Shown here piece after piece: positions 52,735 through 59,365 of a DNA stretch of 59,365 nt. The stretch is from an uncultured bacterium (GTDB lineage Bacteria; Cyanobacteriota; Vampirovibrionia; Gastranaerophilales; Gastranaerophilaceae). The stretch spans positions 1 to 59,365 of the forward strand of contig CASDWH010000033.1 in NCBI GenBank assembly GCA_949284715.1. Direction: 5' to 3'. Each line of letters starts with the position of its first letter. Positions within the stretch are counted from its first letter, which is position 1. A program made the translations under genes and the position numbers. The notes under the pieces were generated by a model that ran no database searches, had not been told where the DNA came from, and saw only the letters and a program-made list of their open reading frames with translations.

Positions 52735-53100
52735 TTAACCCTTATTATAGATTTCATGTAAGCGTTTAGGATTGGTATTATAAATTGAGGCTATAAAATC
52801 GTTATCATTCTTTGCATATGTCTTAAGCCAAATAGTTTTTACGGGGCGTTTGCCTGAAATAAGATTTTTGATAATAATAAACGGGTTAACAGGCTCGATA
52901 TTATCCAACATTAAAGCCATACGCGGCTTACCTGTACTGGCGCTCAAGATTGAACCTTGCGAAACCTCAGCATTAAAATCTCTGCCAAATTTTTTTAAAA
53001 CATCTGACTTAGAAATAGCGTCATATACCTCTTTGGAAATTGAACCGCTTGCAGGTTTTATCGCACCAAAATTATTATTACCAATCGGTTGGACTTTCAT
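52735..53100 (-). CDS. Unknown small protein with N-terminal F-x-A signature
   Basis: 121 residues from MKVQPIGNNNFGA. Soluble, alpha/beta in appearance: VYDAISKSDVLKKFGRDFNAEVSQGS, KPRMALMLDNIEPVNPFIIIKNLI, PVKTIWLKTYAKNDNDFIASIYNTN. No signal peptide. It is the first gene of the unit ending before fliP and has a good SD (GAAAGGAAT). Its layout (a residue run ending in 'TFF/FIA..iyn') faintly recalls the two proteins at 58159 and 58640. Confidence 0.6.
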   Translation of the reverse strand: MKVQPIGNNNFGAIKPASGSISKEVYDAISKSDVLKKFGRDFNAEVSQGSILSASTGKPRMALMLDNIEPVNPFIIIKNLISGKRPVKTIWLKTYAKNDNDFIASIYNTNPKRLHEIYNKG

Positions 53101-53210
53101 ATCTAATTCCTTTCATACCGGGATAAACTGTATACATGTTAGAACAAAAAACTTTAGAAACAACCCTATGTAAAGAAATAATACAGTAGCTAATCAAATA
53201 CTGAGCTAAG

Positions 53211-54257
53211 TTATCCGCACCGATTATTGTATCTAAATCCACTTGACATTATTATCTTGCGCCCGATTTTAGCAAGCGAAATTTCAAGCGCCGAAAGACT
53301 CTCTTCCAGCCTCTCATTTACCCCTGCTTTATCAGGATAAATACTGTACTCTTTTTTATAATCCACATTCTCCGCGGCATTAAGCATAACAACATTGGCG
53401 CCGGCTGATAAAGCAAGCTTCCTGCCTTCAGGCTTAAGGGTTTCCATAGCTGTTGTGGCCGGAATATTAATATCGGGCAGCAATAATCTGCATATTGCAA
53501 TCATACGCAAAGTAAGATTAAAATCACCGGCAGCAGCCGTTCCAAGCGGAGTATCAGGATGCGGAATAAATACACCTATTCCCAGCATATCCGCATCAAT
53601 CTCTTTGAAAAACAAAACATCCTCGGCAATCATCTCTACTGTCTGACCTTCAAGTCCTATAAGCGAACCCGTTCCAACTTCATAACCGAGTTTGCGCAAA
53701 TCCTCCAGACAGCGCAGACGGTTTTCAAAACTCATTTTAGGGTGATATTTTTTATATAATTCTTTATTTGCCGTTTCAATTCTTAATAAATACCTGTCAG
53801 CACCTGCTGATTTAAGCCTGCTGTATTCTTCAAAGCTTTTTTCACCAAGACTAAGCGTTACTGCAACATCCTTTTTTTTAATCCTCTCAATAACACGGCA
53901 AACCTCATCCACACTAAAACCGCAATCTTCACCGGACTGTAATACTATCGTTTTAAACCCTTTTTCAATCGCGGCATAAGAATTAGCCGCTATCTCCTCC
54001 GGACTCATTCTATATCTGTGAACACGATTATTTTCAGCCCTTAAGCCGCAATAATAACAGGTTCTTGTACAGTAGTTGGAAAACTCAATTAAAGCACGAA
54101 TATAAACCCCGTCACCAATGTATTTACGTCTTACGGAATCAGCCGCATTGATAAGAGCATCTCCGCCGTTTTGCAGAAGATTTACAATGTCCGGCTTTGT
54201 CAGAGTATGCTCTGATTTTGCAGTATTAAGAATATTTTTTATAGAATTTTCTTCCAT
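53211..54257 (-). CDS. hydE: [FeFe]-hydrogenase maturation radical SAM enzyme HydE
   Basis: 348 residues. Radical SAM motif CTRTCYYCGLR (Cys63, Cys67, Cys70) in the HydE-typical setting YIRALIEFSNYCTRTCYYCGLRAENN, followed by YRMSPEEIA and VLQSGED (105-111), then GTGSLIGLEGQT. These distinguish it from biotin synthase. HydE helps build the dithiolate-bridged H-cluster, with HydF and HydG, neither of which is here. An expected hydrogenase elsewhere fits H2 production during fermentation. Confidence 0.88.
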   Translation of the reverse strand: MEENSIKNILNTAKSEHTLTKPDIVNLLQNGGDALINAADSVRRKYIGDGVYIRALIEFSNYCTRTCYYCGLRAENNRVHRYRMSPEEIAANSYAAIEKGFKTIVLQSGEDCGFSVDEVCRVIERIKKKDVAVTLSLGEKSFEEYSRLKSAGADRYLLRIETANKELYKKYHPKMSFENRLRCLEDLRKLGYEVGTGSLIGLEGQTVEMIAEDVLFFKEIDADMLGIGVFIPHPDTPLGTAAAGDFNLTLRMIAICRLLLPDINIPATTAMETLKPEGRKLALSAGANVVMLNAAENVDYKKEYSIYPDKAGVNERLEESLSALEISLAKIGRKIIMSSGFRYNNRCG

Positions 54258-54325
54258 TGATTAGCCATATTATTATTTTTATAGTATAACAGAAATTGGT
54301 ACTAAACCATACGAGGTTGCACAAG

Positions 54326-55243
54326 ATGATTGCTCAAGCCGAATTAATAAAACAAATAAATAAACTGAAACAGGAAAAAAACGCTGTAGTTCTTGCACAC
54401 TGTTATCAAAACGTAGAGATTGATGAAGTTGCGGACTTTGTAGGCGACTCTCTTTATCTTTCCCGTCAGGCTGCGAATACTAATGCTGATATAATTGTAT
54501 TTGCCGGAGTTTATTTTATGGCAGAAACCGCAAAAATTCTTTCACCGGACAAAAAAGTTCTGCTTCCGAGATTAGAATCCGGCTGTCTTATGGCGAATAT
54601 GATTAACTTAGAACAGATAAGAGCATTCAAAGCCAAAAAACCGGGAATACCGGTCATATGCTATGTAAATTCCACCGCAGAAGTCAAATCTGAATGTGAT
54701 ATTTGCTGCACAAGCGCTAACGCTGTTGATGTAGTACGTTCACTTAACAGTAAAAAAGTGTTATTTGTTCCTGATATGCATCTTGGCGAATACGTAGCCT
54801 CAAAACTTCCTGATGTTGAAGTTATTACCTACCCCGGATACTGCCCGACACATGTCCGGATTTTGCCGGAAGACGTATTGAAGCAAAAAGAATTACATCC
54901 GGAGGCAAAAATATTATGCCACCCGGAATGCTGCAAAGAAGTTGTAGAACTTGCTGATATAGTCGGTTCCACAACTGCCATTATGAAATATTCTAAGGAA
55001 AGCCCGGATAAAGATTTTATTATTGTTACAGAACTGGGTGTAGTTGATCGGTTAAAACGTGATTGCCCTGACAAAAACTTTATCCATGTTTCTTTTAAGG
55101 CTGTGTGTCCAAATATGAAATGGAACCACCTTGAAGATATTTACAATGTGCTGGTAAGCGAAGATAACGAAATTGATGTTAATCTTGAATACGCAAAAAA
55201 ATCACTTGATATGATTGAACGAATGCTAGCTCTTAAAGTTTAA
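54326..55243 (+). CDS. nadA: Quinolinate synthase NadA
   Basis: Makes quinolinate from iminoaspartate and dihydroxyacetone phosphate for NAD synthesis, using a [4Fe-4S] cluster. 305 residues from MIAQAEL (GAGGT SD upstream; a longer frame from 54296 is unlikely). Conserved AHCYQNVEIDEVADFVGDSLYLSRQA, the cysteines in ESGCLMAN, the cluster region CDICCTSANAVDVV and the CHPECC motif are present. nadB and nadC are not adjacent. Confidence 0.95.
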   Translation: MIAQAELIKQINKLKQEKNAVVLAHCYQNVEIDEVADFVGDSLYLSRQAANTNADIIVFAGVYFMAETAKILSPDKKVLLPRLESGCLMANMINLEQIRAFKAKKPGIPVICYVNSTAEVKSECDICCTSANAVDVVRSLNSKKVLFVPDMHLGEYVASKLPDVEVITYPGYCPTHVRILPEDVLKQKELHPEAKILCHPECCKEVVELADIVGSTTAIMKYSKESPDKDFIIVTELGVVDRLKRDCPDKNFIHVSFKAVCPNMKWNHLEDIYNVLVSEDNEIDVNLEYAKKSLDMIERMLALKV

Positions 55244-55521
55244 ACAGTATCATCTGATTGATACGTAAAAATTGAGAGCAGATAGTTATTAAAATCACAG
55301 ACTTTTTTATACCCGCTGTTTGCAAGCTCTGCAATCACATCACATCGGTCTGTTAGTTTAAGACATGCCATTTCAGAATAAATATTATTTTTTGAAGATA
55401 AAATTTCATCTTTAAGGCTTAAGACATCTCTTTCAATAAGCTCATAATTGCTATTAAGAGCGAGAGAGGCGTCATCAATACTGTTCCAGATTTCGTACGG
55501 CAAATTAATTATATTTTTCAT
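55240..55521 (-). CDS. Small hypothetical protein
   Basis: 93 residues, mostly helical and acidic (SIDDASLALNSNYELIERDVLSLKDEILSSKNN), with three cysteines. SD GAAAGGATGG lies eight bases before the ATG. Its stop overlaps the end of nadA by four bases, convergently. No family recognised. Coding is plausible because of the SD and length in an otherwise tightly packed area. Confidence 0.5.
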   Translation of the reverse strand: MKNIINLPYEIWNSIDDASLALNSNYELIERDVLSLKDEILSSKNNIYSEMACLKLTDRCDVIAELANSGYKKVCDFNNYLLSIFTYQSDDTV

Positions 55522-55670
55522 ATATATTCCATCCTTTCCAGAATTAATTATATATTATTTTAATATATTTGTAAATACATTAAAAATATTTTATATAATT
55601 TAAAAACAAAAAATTACCGCTGTACAGCAAAATGTACGCCATTACGCTCGCTGCACAAAAGTATCCTATA

Positions 55671-56729
55671 CTAAATTTCATTCATTAGTTTTAAGTATTG
55701 TTTAACAAAATTTTCTTCAGAAAGTACTTCTGCACTCTCGCGCGCCGAATTACACATTAAAAGATAATCAGAATAGGGAATATTCAATATTTTAAACATA
55801 GCATCAGCAAGGTTATACGGCGAATTACCCTCATATATATACCCGTTTAGGCCATTTTCAATCCTGTCAGCAGCGCCGCAATGACTCGCCGTTATTACAG
55901 GACAGCCCATACCCAGCGCTTCGCCGGCAACCATCCCGAATGGTTCTATAATTGAAGGCATAACAAGAGCATTAATTGAATTATAAAAACCGCCCATATC
56001 CTGCTGCGTTGGAATAAATTCACAGTACTCTTCTATTCCATACAATTTCACAAGAATTTTCACCATTAGATTTTTTGACGGATAAATAATTTTTACTTTA
56101 AATTTTATATTCTTTTTCTTTAGCTCTCTTATGGCTTTTAGTATGATATACCCGCCTTTTCTTGCAAATCCGACAGCCGAAATACCAAACGTAAAAACTC
56201 TGTTTTTATATTTATTTATTTTATAACGTTCAACCGGCGGCGGAATAATTAGAAGATGTTCTTTCCTAACGCCGTAATTAGAAATCATATCATTTTTTAA
56301 AACATTTGATGATACCACAACCCGCTTGCAGTTAAGTATATTTTCCCTTGTGCGCAGAAACTCTTTATATCTTTTTTGGTGATGAGAGAAACAAAATATT
56401 TTATACAAGATATAATTAAACCTGTTAAACATCTTACCGGCGCGATACGGATAACTATGGTCATGGATATATGTAATATCAGACGGAACACACGCCTTGT
56501 CAGATAGAATCAAATCATAGTTCTGTTTAAGTTTTTCAAATTCACTAAAAGGATATATTCCTCTAAAAATTTCAGAATACTGAACGGATATTTCATCACA
56601 AAACAAATCAATCATATATCCTGCTTTTTTAAGCCCTTTAAGCAGGATATAATTCAGTTTTACACCCCCTGAAACAAAATTATTTTCAACATAAGCCCGC
56701 GTTACAAACGCTATTTTTTTATTAGCCAT
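55671..56729 (-). CDS. Family 4 glycosyltransferase (GT-B)
   Basis: 352 residues. N-terminal Rossmann half with VSGGVKLNYILLKGLKKAGYMIDLFC; C-terminal donor-binding half with FGISAVGFARKGGYIILKAI, FIPTQQDMGGFYNSINALVMPSIIEPFGMVAGEALGMGCPVITASHCGAA. The EPFGMVAGEALGMG segment carries the E-x7-E motif of GT4. It probably builds a surface polysaccharide or glycan. It is divergent from the Xre gene at 56816, sharing the operator-like repeats. Confidence 0.88.
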   Translation of the reverse strand: MANKKIAFVTRAYVENNFVSGGVKLNYILLKGLKKAGYMIDLFCDEISVQYSEIFRGIYPFSEFEKLKQNYDLILSDKACVPSDITYIHDHSYPYRAGKMFNRFNYILYKIFCFSHHQKRYKEFLRTRENILNCKRVVVSSNVLKNDMISNYGVRKEHLLIIPPPVERYKINKYKNRVFTFGISAVGFARKGGYIILKAIRELKKKNIKFKVKIIYPSKNLMVKILVKLYGIEEYCEFIPTQQDMGGFYNSINALVMPSIIEPFGMVAGEALGMGCPVITASHCGAADRIENGLNGYIYEGNSPYNLADAMFKILNIPYSDYLLMCNSARESAEVLSEENFVKQYLKLMNEI

Positions 56730-56746
56730 TCTACACCCTTAATAAT

Positions 56747-56812
56747 TTATAAGTTATATTTTACAACTTATAACATGGTTATATTTATAAATCAATGTTT
56801 ATAAACTTATAA
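56747..56812. promoter_or_regulatory. Operator-like array upstream of the Xre gene
   Basis: TTATAAGTT (56747-56755) and AACTTATAA (56765-56773) form a perfect 9-bp inverted repeat with a nine-base spacer. A third identical AACTTATAA lies at 56804-56812, three bases before the Xre ATG. TTTATAAA-type half-sites are interspersed. Likely binding sites of the adjacent regulator. Confidence 0.6.
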
Positions 56813-56815
56813 ATT

Positions 56816-57040
56816 ATGGACAGGAAAACTCTACTAAAACGCTTCGGTAAAAATGTAAAAATAGAACGGATAAAACAGGACTTAACCCAGGAAAAACTTG
56901 CGGAAATCATGGACGTGTCCCAGAACTATATTGCTAATATAGAATGCGGTAAAGCAAATATGTCGCTTGCAAAAGTTCTTGAACTGGCAAACTACTTAAA
57001 TATAGATATAAGTAAATTACTTGATTTTAGTCAGCCATAA
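56816..57040 (+). CDS. Xre-family HTH regulator
   Basis: 74 residues forming a single Cro/C1-type helix-turn-helix: FGKNVKIERIKQDLTQEKLAEIMDVSQNYIANIECGKANMSLAKVLELANYLNIDISKLLDF. No extra domain. No SD is visible; TATAAA-type boxes lie immediately before the ATG, so the transcript may have almost no leader. The array of AACTTATAA sites in front suggests autorepression, with possible control of the divergent glycosyltransferase. Its end overlaps the convergent glycosyltransferase gene by 14 bases. Confidence 0.92.
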   Translation: MDRKTLLKRFGKNVKIERIKQDLTQEKLAEIMDVSQNYIANIECGKANMSLAKVLELANYLNIDISKLLDFSQP

Positions 57041-57971
57041 ATGCTATCAAGCAACGGTATATAAGATATTTTTTCAACCCGTTTCCGGAAATATGAATTA
57101 AACCTCTGTTGTACAAATCTTTTAATTCATTGGCAAATACTCTGTACATCTCTTTTTTAATACTCTTATCAGCCCTTCTGCAAAACCCTGACTGCGGGCG
57201 AAGAACATCTGGAATAACATTATTTATTACATATTTAAATTCCTGTCTTAGTTCAGACCGGCTGTATATTTCATAAATTCTGTTAATTCCCGCATAGTAA
57301 TCGTATATCTGCTTAAGCTTTGATTTTGAATGGGAAACAGAACCGTTATTAATCGTATAAAAAGAAAGCTTTTCTTTTATTACTATTGTTTTAGGTTTTG
57401 CAGCACAAACTTCGCATGTATGTGAAAAATCCTCAAAACTAGCTTTAATAAATTTTATATTTTTAAGAAACTCTCTTCTGTAAAACTTAATCCCCGGCGG
57501 ATAATAAACTCTGTATTTTGATTTTCTGGAAAAATAATAAAGCGGATTAAATGTCAGAAGATATTCAAGATTTTCCGGTATATAATGTTCTTTTGAGTAT
57601 TTTTCAGGATTATCTTCCATACCGCAGCAGACGAAATCCGCGTTATATATTTTAGCAAAATAATGCATAATCTCCAGAAACTGCGGGTGTATCGCGTCAT
57701 CTGAATCCAGAAAATAAACGTACTTCCCGTTAGCGGCGTCATAACCGTTGTTTCTTGAATAACCGCACCCCTGATTTTCCTGATTTATAACTTTTATCCT
57801 TGAATCTTTCTTAGTGTATTCATTTAAAAGATTCAAAGTACCGTCTTTAGAGCCGTCGTTAACACAAATTATTTCAAAATCCGTAAATGTTTGATTAAGT
57901 ACACTATCCAGGCAGTATGATATATATTTTTCCGCATTATATGCAGGGATAATTACCGATATATCAGGCAT
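57027..57971 (-). CDS. Family 2 glycosyltransferase
   Basis: 314 residues. Canonical GT-A motifs: ISVIIPAYNAEKYISYCLDSVLNQTFTDFEIICVNDGSKDGTLNLLNEY and YVYFLDSDDAIHP, whose DSDD binds the metal-nucleotide sugar. C-terminal region of unknown acceptor specificity. No membrane helix. Together with the GT4 gene nearby it suggests a surface glycan locus split by the Xre regulator. Confidence 0.9.
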   Translation of the reverse strand: MPDISVIIPAYNAEKYISYCLDSVLNQTFTDFEIICVNDGSKDGTLNLLNEYTKKDSRIKVINQENQGCGYSRNNGYDAANGKYVYFLDSDDAIHPQFLEIMHYFAKIYNADFVCCGMEDNPEKYSKEHYIPENLEYLLTFNPLYYFSRKSKYRVYYPPGIKFYRREFLKNIKFIKASFEDFSHTCEVCAAKPKTIVIKEKLSFYTINNGSVSHSKSKLKQIYDYYAGINRIYEIYSRSELRQEFKYVINNVIPDVLRPQSGFCRRADKSIKKEMYRVFANELKDLYNRGLIHISGNGLKKYLIYRCLIAFMAD

Positions 57972-57998
57972 TCCACTCTCCTATTCCAATTTAAAATA

Positions 57999-58027
57999 AT
58001 ATTACAATATAATTACTATTTATGCAA
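57999..58027 (-). promoter_or_regulatory. Sigma-70-like promoter of the GT2 gene
   Basis: On the minus strand TTGCAT (58027-58022), a 17-base spacer and TAATAT (58004-57999), about 28 bases before the start codon at 57971. Confidence 0.5.
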
Positions 58028-58098
58028 CTTAAAAAGAAAAAAAATAGGTAAACGCGCTTATATATTTGTTACAAATTATTAAGCAATCCTCAAAATAG

Positions 58099-58127
58099 GG
58101 CAATTATTTTTTTCAGGAGTTTTAATA
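58099..58127 (+). promoter_or_regulatory. Shared promoter element, gene pair at 58159
   Basis: GGCAATTATTTTTTTCAGG, then AGTTTTAATA. It is nearly identical, including CAGGAG, to the element before the gene at 33849. The palindrome-like TTGTTACAA is found about 30 bases upstream. The start is expected about 25 bases before the ATG. Confidence 0.6.
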
Positions 58128-58158
58128 AAAGCAAATAGAACCTAAAAAGGAGAATCGA

Positions 58159-58617
58159 ATGCAAATTTCACCGGCAAATACAGATAACAAAACATTTGGC
58201 GCTAAAATAGGAAGCCGGCTTAAAATATATGCACAAAAAGACGCACGGTTTGAAAACTTTATGAAAGAGTTTTCAAAATGGGGCGATTCTAATACTGTGG
58301 TTGATATATATAATGCACAGGTTAACGGCAAAACACAATACATGCTAAGACTGGAAAATCAGGTTCTCGGAAACACCAATGTAGGAATTACAAAGGATAA
58401 ACCCGTATACATGCCGGCTAAACTGGCAGACACATTTTTTACCCTGACAGAAAAATCAATACTATGGGCAGAAGATAAACTGTTTATTAATGTAAAGAAT
58501 TTTTTGAAAAACTCACCGGCACATTATCAGGAATGGTACACTAATATATTAAGACAGCAGGAGCAAAAAGGTAAAAAATTTGATTTAGATACCGCAAAAC
58601 GCTTTAAACTGATATAA
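58159..58617 (+). CDS. Unknown protein with N-terminal F-x-A signature
   Basis: 152 residues from MQISPA...NKTFGA. Soluble, no signal peptide. The body reads RFENFMKEFSKWGDSNTVVDIYNAQVNGKTQYMLRLENQ, a beta-rich stretch, then KLADTFFTLTEKSILWAEDKLFINVKNFL and a basic helical tail. It shares its layout (a 'L-x-x-TFF' followed by a Glu/Lys-rich helix) with the next gene, so the two look like diverged paralogues. SD: AAAAAGGAGAA. Function unknown. Confidence 0.65.
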   Translation: MQISPANTDNKTFGAKIGSRLKIYAQKDARFENFMKEFSKWGDSNTVVDIYNAQVNGKTQYMLRLENQVLGNTNVGITKDKPVYMPAKLADTFFTLTEKSILWAEDKLFINVKNFLKNSPAHYQEWYTNILRQQEQKGKKFDLDTAKRFKLI

Positions 58618-58639
58618 CAAACCAAAAGGAGTAAGGAGA

Positions 58640-59152
58640 ATGCAAATAAACAAAATAACCCCGAACCATAACAACAAACCGGCATTTAGTGCAAAACTTA
58701 ACGGGAAATTAACCTTTGATATCAGTAAAGAACTATACGCAAGGAAATTCGGAAAATACAATCAGATATACGCTGCGCACTGTAAAAAACTTGAGAAAGC
58801 AGGTTCTGAACATTCTGAATTATACCTTGCAAAATACGCAGACGGAACTATGGGATTTAATTTAAAAAACCCTGCTATAACAACGGCCTACGAAATCCCA
58901 ATGGGAAAAGCCAAACCCGGACATTTGCTGGAAACTTTTTTCAATATTAAAGCAGAAGATATTGTAAAAGCAGAAGAAACAATAAAATCTCTTATCGGCG
59001 AAAAAATCAACGGACTTATAAACGCCGCAAAGAAAAATAAAGATGTATATAATAAAGTCACAACTGCCGGCAAAGATAAAAACATTGAAAAAGCAGTTAA
59101 AAATCTCGATGATAATACAATTATAGACTTGTATTACTCTGCTAAAAAATAA
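58640..59152 (+). CDS. Unknown protein with N-terminal F-x-A signature, paralogue of 58159
   Basis: 170 residues from MQINKI...KPAFSA. The body shows a helical segment (FGKYNQIYAAHCKKLEKAG), a beta segment (SELYLAKYADGTMGFNLKN), then HLLETFFNIKAEDIVKAEETIKSLI, which corresponds to the matching region of the previous protein. The end is a Lys-rich helix. It is 22 bases after the previous gene with SD AGTAAGGAGA, so they form an operon. No family recognised. Confidence 0.65.
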   Translation: MQINKITPNHNNKPAFSAKLNGKLTFDISKELYARKFGKYNQIYAAHCKKLEKAGSEHSELYLAKYADGTMGFNLKNPAITTAYEIPMGKAKPGHLLETFFNIKAEDIVKAEETIKSLIGEKINGLINAAKKNKDVYNKVTTAGKDKNIEKAVKNLDDNTIIDLYYSAKK

Positions 59153-59191
59153 AAATTGCAGGAATCCCCAGAGCAAATTTATCCAACACAA

Positions 59192-59365
59192 TCACCCCGC
59201 TTGATTGATGTACACTGCTTCAACCTCTCTGCGTAATTCTAAATTCTTTGCTTTTAACTTTAATATCGGGGTTGAAAATACACATATAAAAACTAACAAT
59301 GCTAATACATACGCTACACAAAAAATTACATAATGATTCCCCGAGTCCTTAATTAAGTATATCAA
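59192..59365 (-). CDS. Partial small membrane protein running off the window
   Basis: 57 codons up to the stop, open to the window end: KDSGNHYVIFCVAYVLALLVFICVFSTPILKLKAKNLELRREVEAVYI. One transmembrane helix followed by a basic helix and short tail resembles the size and shape of CcmD-like proteins of cytochrome c maturation, but the evidence is only topological. The true start lies at or beyond the window edge. Confidence 0.45.
   Translation of the reverse strand: MIYLIKDSGNHYVIFCVAYVLALLVFICVFSTPILKLKAKNLELRREVEAVYINQAG

Noticed and set aside
53211-54257. Biotin synthase
   Set aside because: The VLQSGED motif and the CxxxCxxCGLR context with 348 residues fit HydE better, and no biotin genes are nearby.
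1-59365. tRNA, rRNA, CRISPR array or insertion sequence
   Set aside because: No cloverleaf with T-loop GGTTCRANYCC, no regular spacer-repeat array and no transposase motifs were found by eye; a covariance search would be needed to exclude a degenerate tRNA.

Overview
The window is 59 kb of AT-rich (roughly one-third G+C by eye), densely packed bacterial chromosome with no rRNA, tRNA, transposase, integrase or CRISPR array that I can see. The gene content points to a strictly anaerobic, fermenting, Gram-negative-type flagellate: pyruvate formate-lyase with its activase, a HydE-type [FeFe]-hydrogenase maturase, a FeoA-FeoB fusion for ferrous iron, a KdsC-like phosphatase, glycogen synthesis (glgC) and the complete flagellar export gate (fliP, fliQ, fliR, flhB, flhA). 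This combination and the style of the many unfamiliar proteins fit gut 'Candidatus Melainabacteria' (Vampirovibrionia, Gastranaerophilales-like). That placement is inference, since no ribosomal marker is present.

Layout. 0.5-5.8 kb: minus-strand operon grpE-dnaJ-beta-propeller-O-methyltransferase-lysS. 6-12.5 kb: cca, pflB and pflA, with pflB and pflA separated by two small structured RNA genes and a toxin-like minus-strand gene. 12.5-15.3 kb: a GH108 muramidase and a large membrane protein, divergently transcribed. 15.3-25.3 kb: minus-strand housekeeping genes (thioredoxin, glgC, CorC/CNNM, LysM, mnmE, TPR, ribbon-helix-helix, nnrD, trmL, pgsA, Gfo/Idh oxidoreductase). 25.5-28.8 kb: plus-strand zinc-ribbon, HEAT, queC, DUF366 and SPOR genes. 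28.8-41.6 kb: stress-type membrane proteins, feoAB, a MarR-EmrA-EmrB efflux operon, ogt and several lineage-specific genes. 41.6-43.3 kb: hpf, glycosyltransferase, kdsC. 43.3-46.5 kb: small membrane proteins, a PLP decarboxylase-like enzyme and a PilZ protein. 46.5-53.1 kb: flagellar export gate plus three unknown proteins. 53.2-59.4 kb: hydE, nadA, glycosyltransferases, an Xre regulator and two paralogous unknown proteins.

Candidate undescribed system. Two independent signals converge. (1) Eight otherwise unrelated predicted proteins share an N-terminal signature: Met, an Ile/Val-rich hexamer, an Asn/Lys/Pro-rich linker and then F-x-[AGS]. One of them carries a protein-kinase-like catalytic core (40 kb), and three sit directly upstream of the flagellar type III export gate. 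(2) A promoter-like element unlike the sigma-70 consensus, with (A/G)CAATT-like T-rich box and TTTATA box about 23 nt apart start to start, recurs before at least six and perhaps seven genes. These are the GH108 muramidase, the LysM protein, the 632-aa membrane protein, an orphan ribbon-helix-helix regulator and two or three of the signature proteins. I propose a co-regulated set of surface or secreted proteins. Secretion by a type III route is speculation.

Other notable items are two tandem ~50-nt structured RNAs with duplicated consensus promoters at 9.9-10.06 kb, a set of apparently leaderless genes whose -10 box ends 5-6 nt before ATG, and an operator-like repeat array in front of the Xre gene at 56.8 kb.
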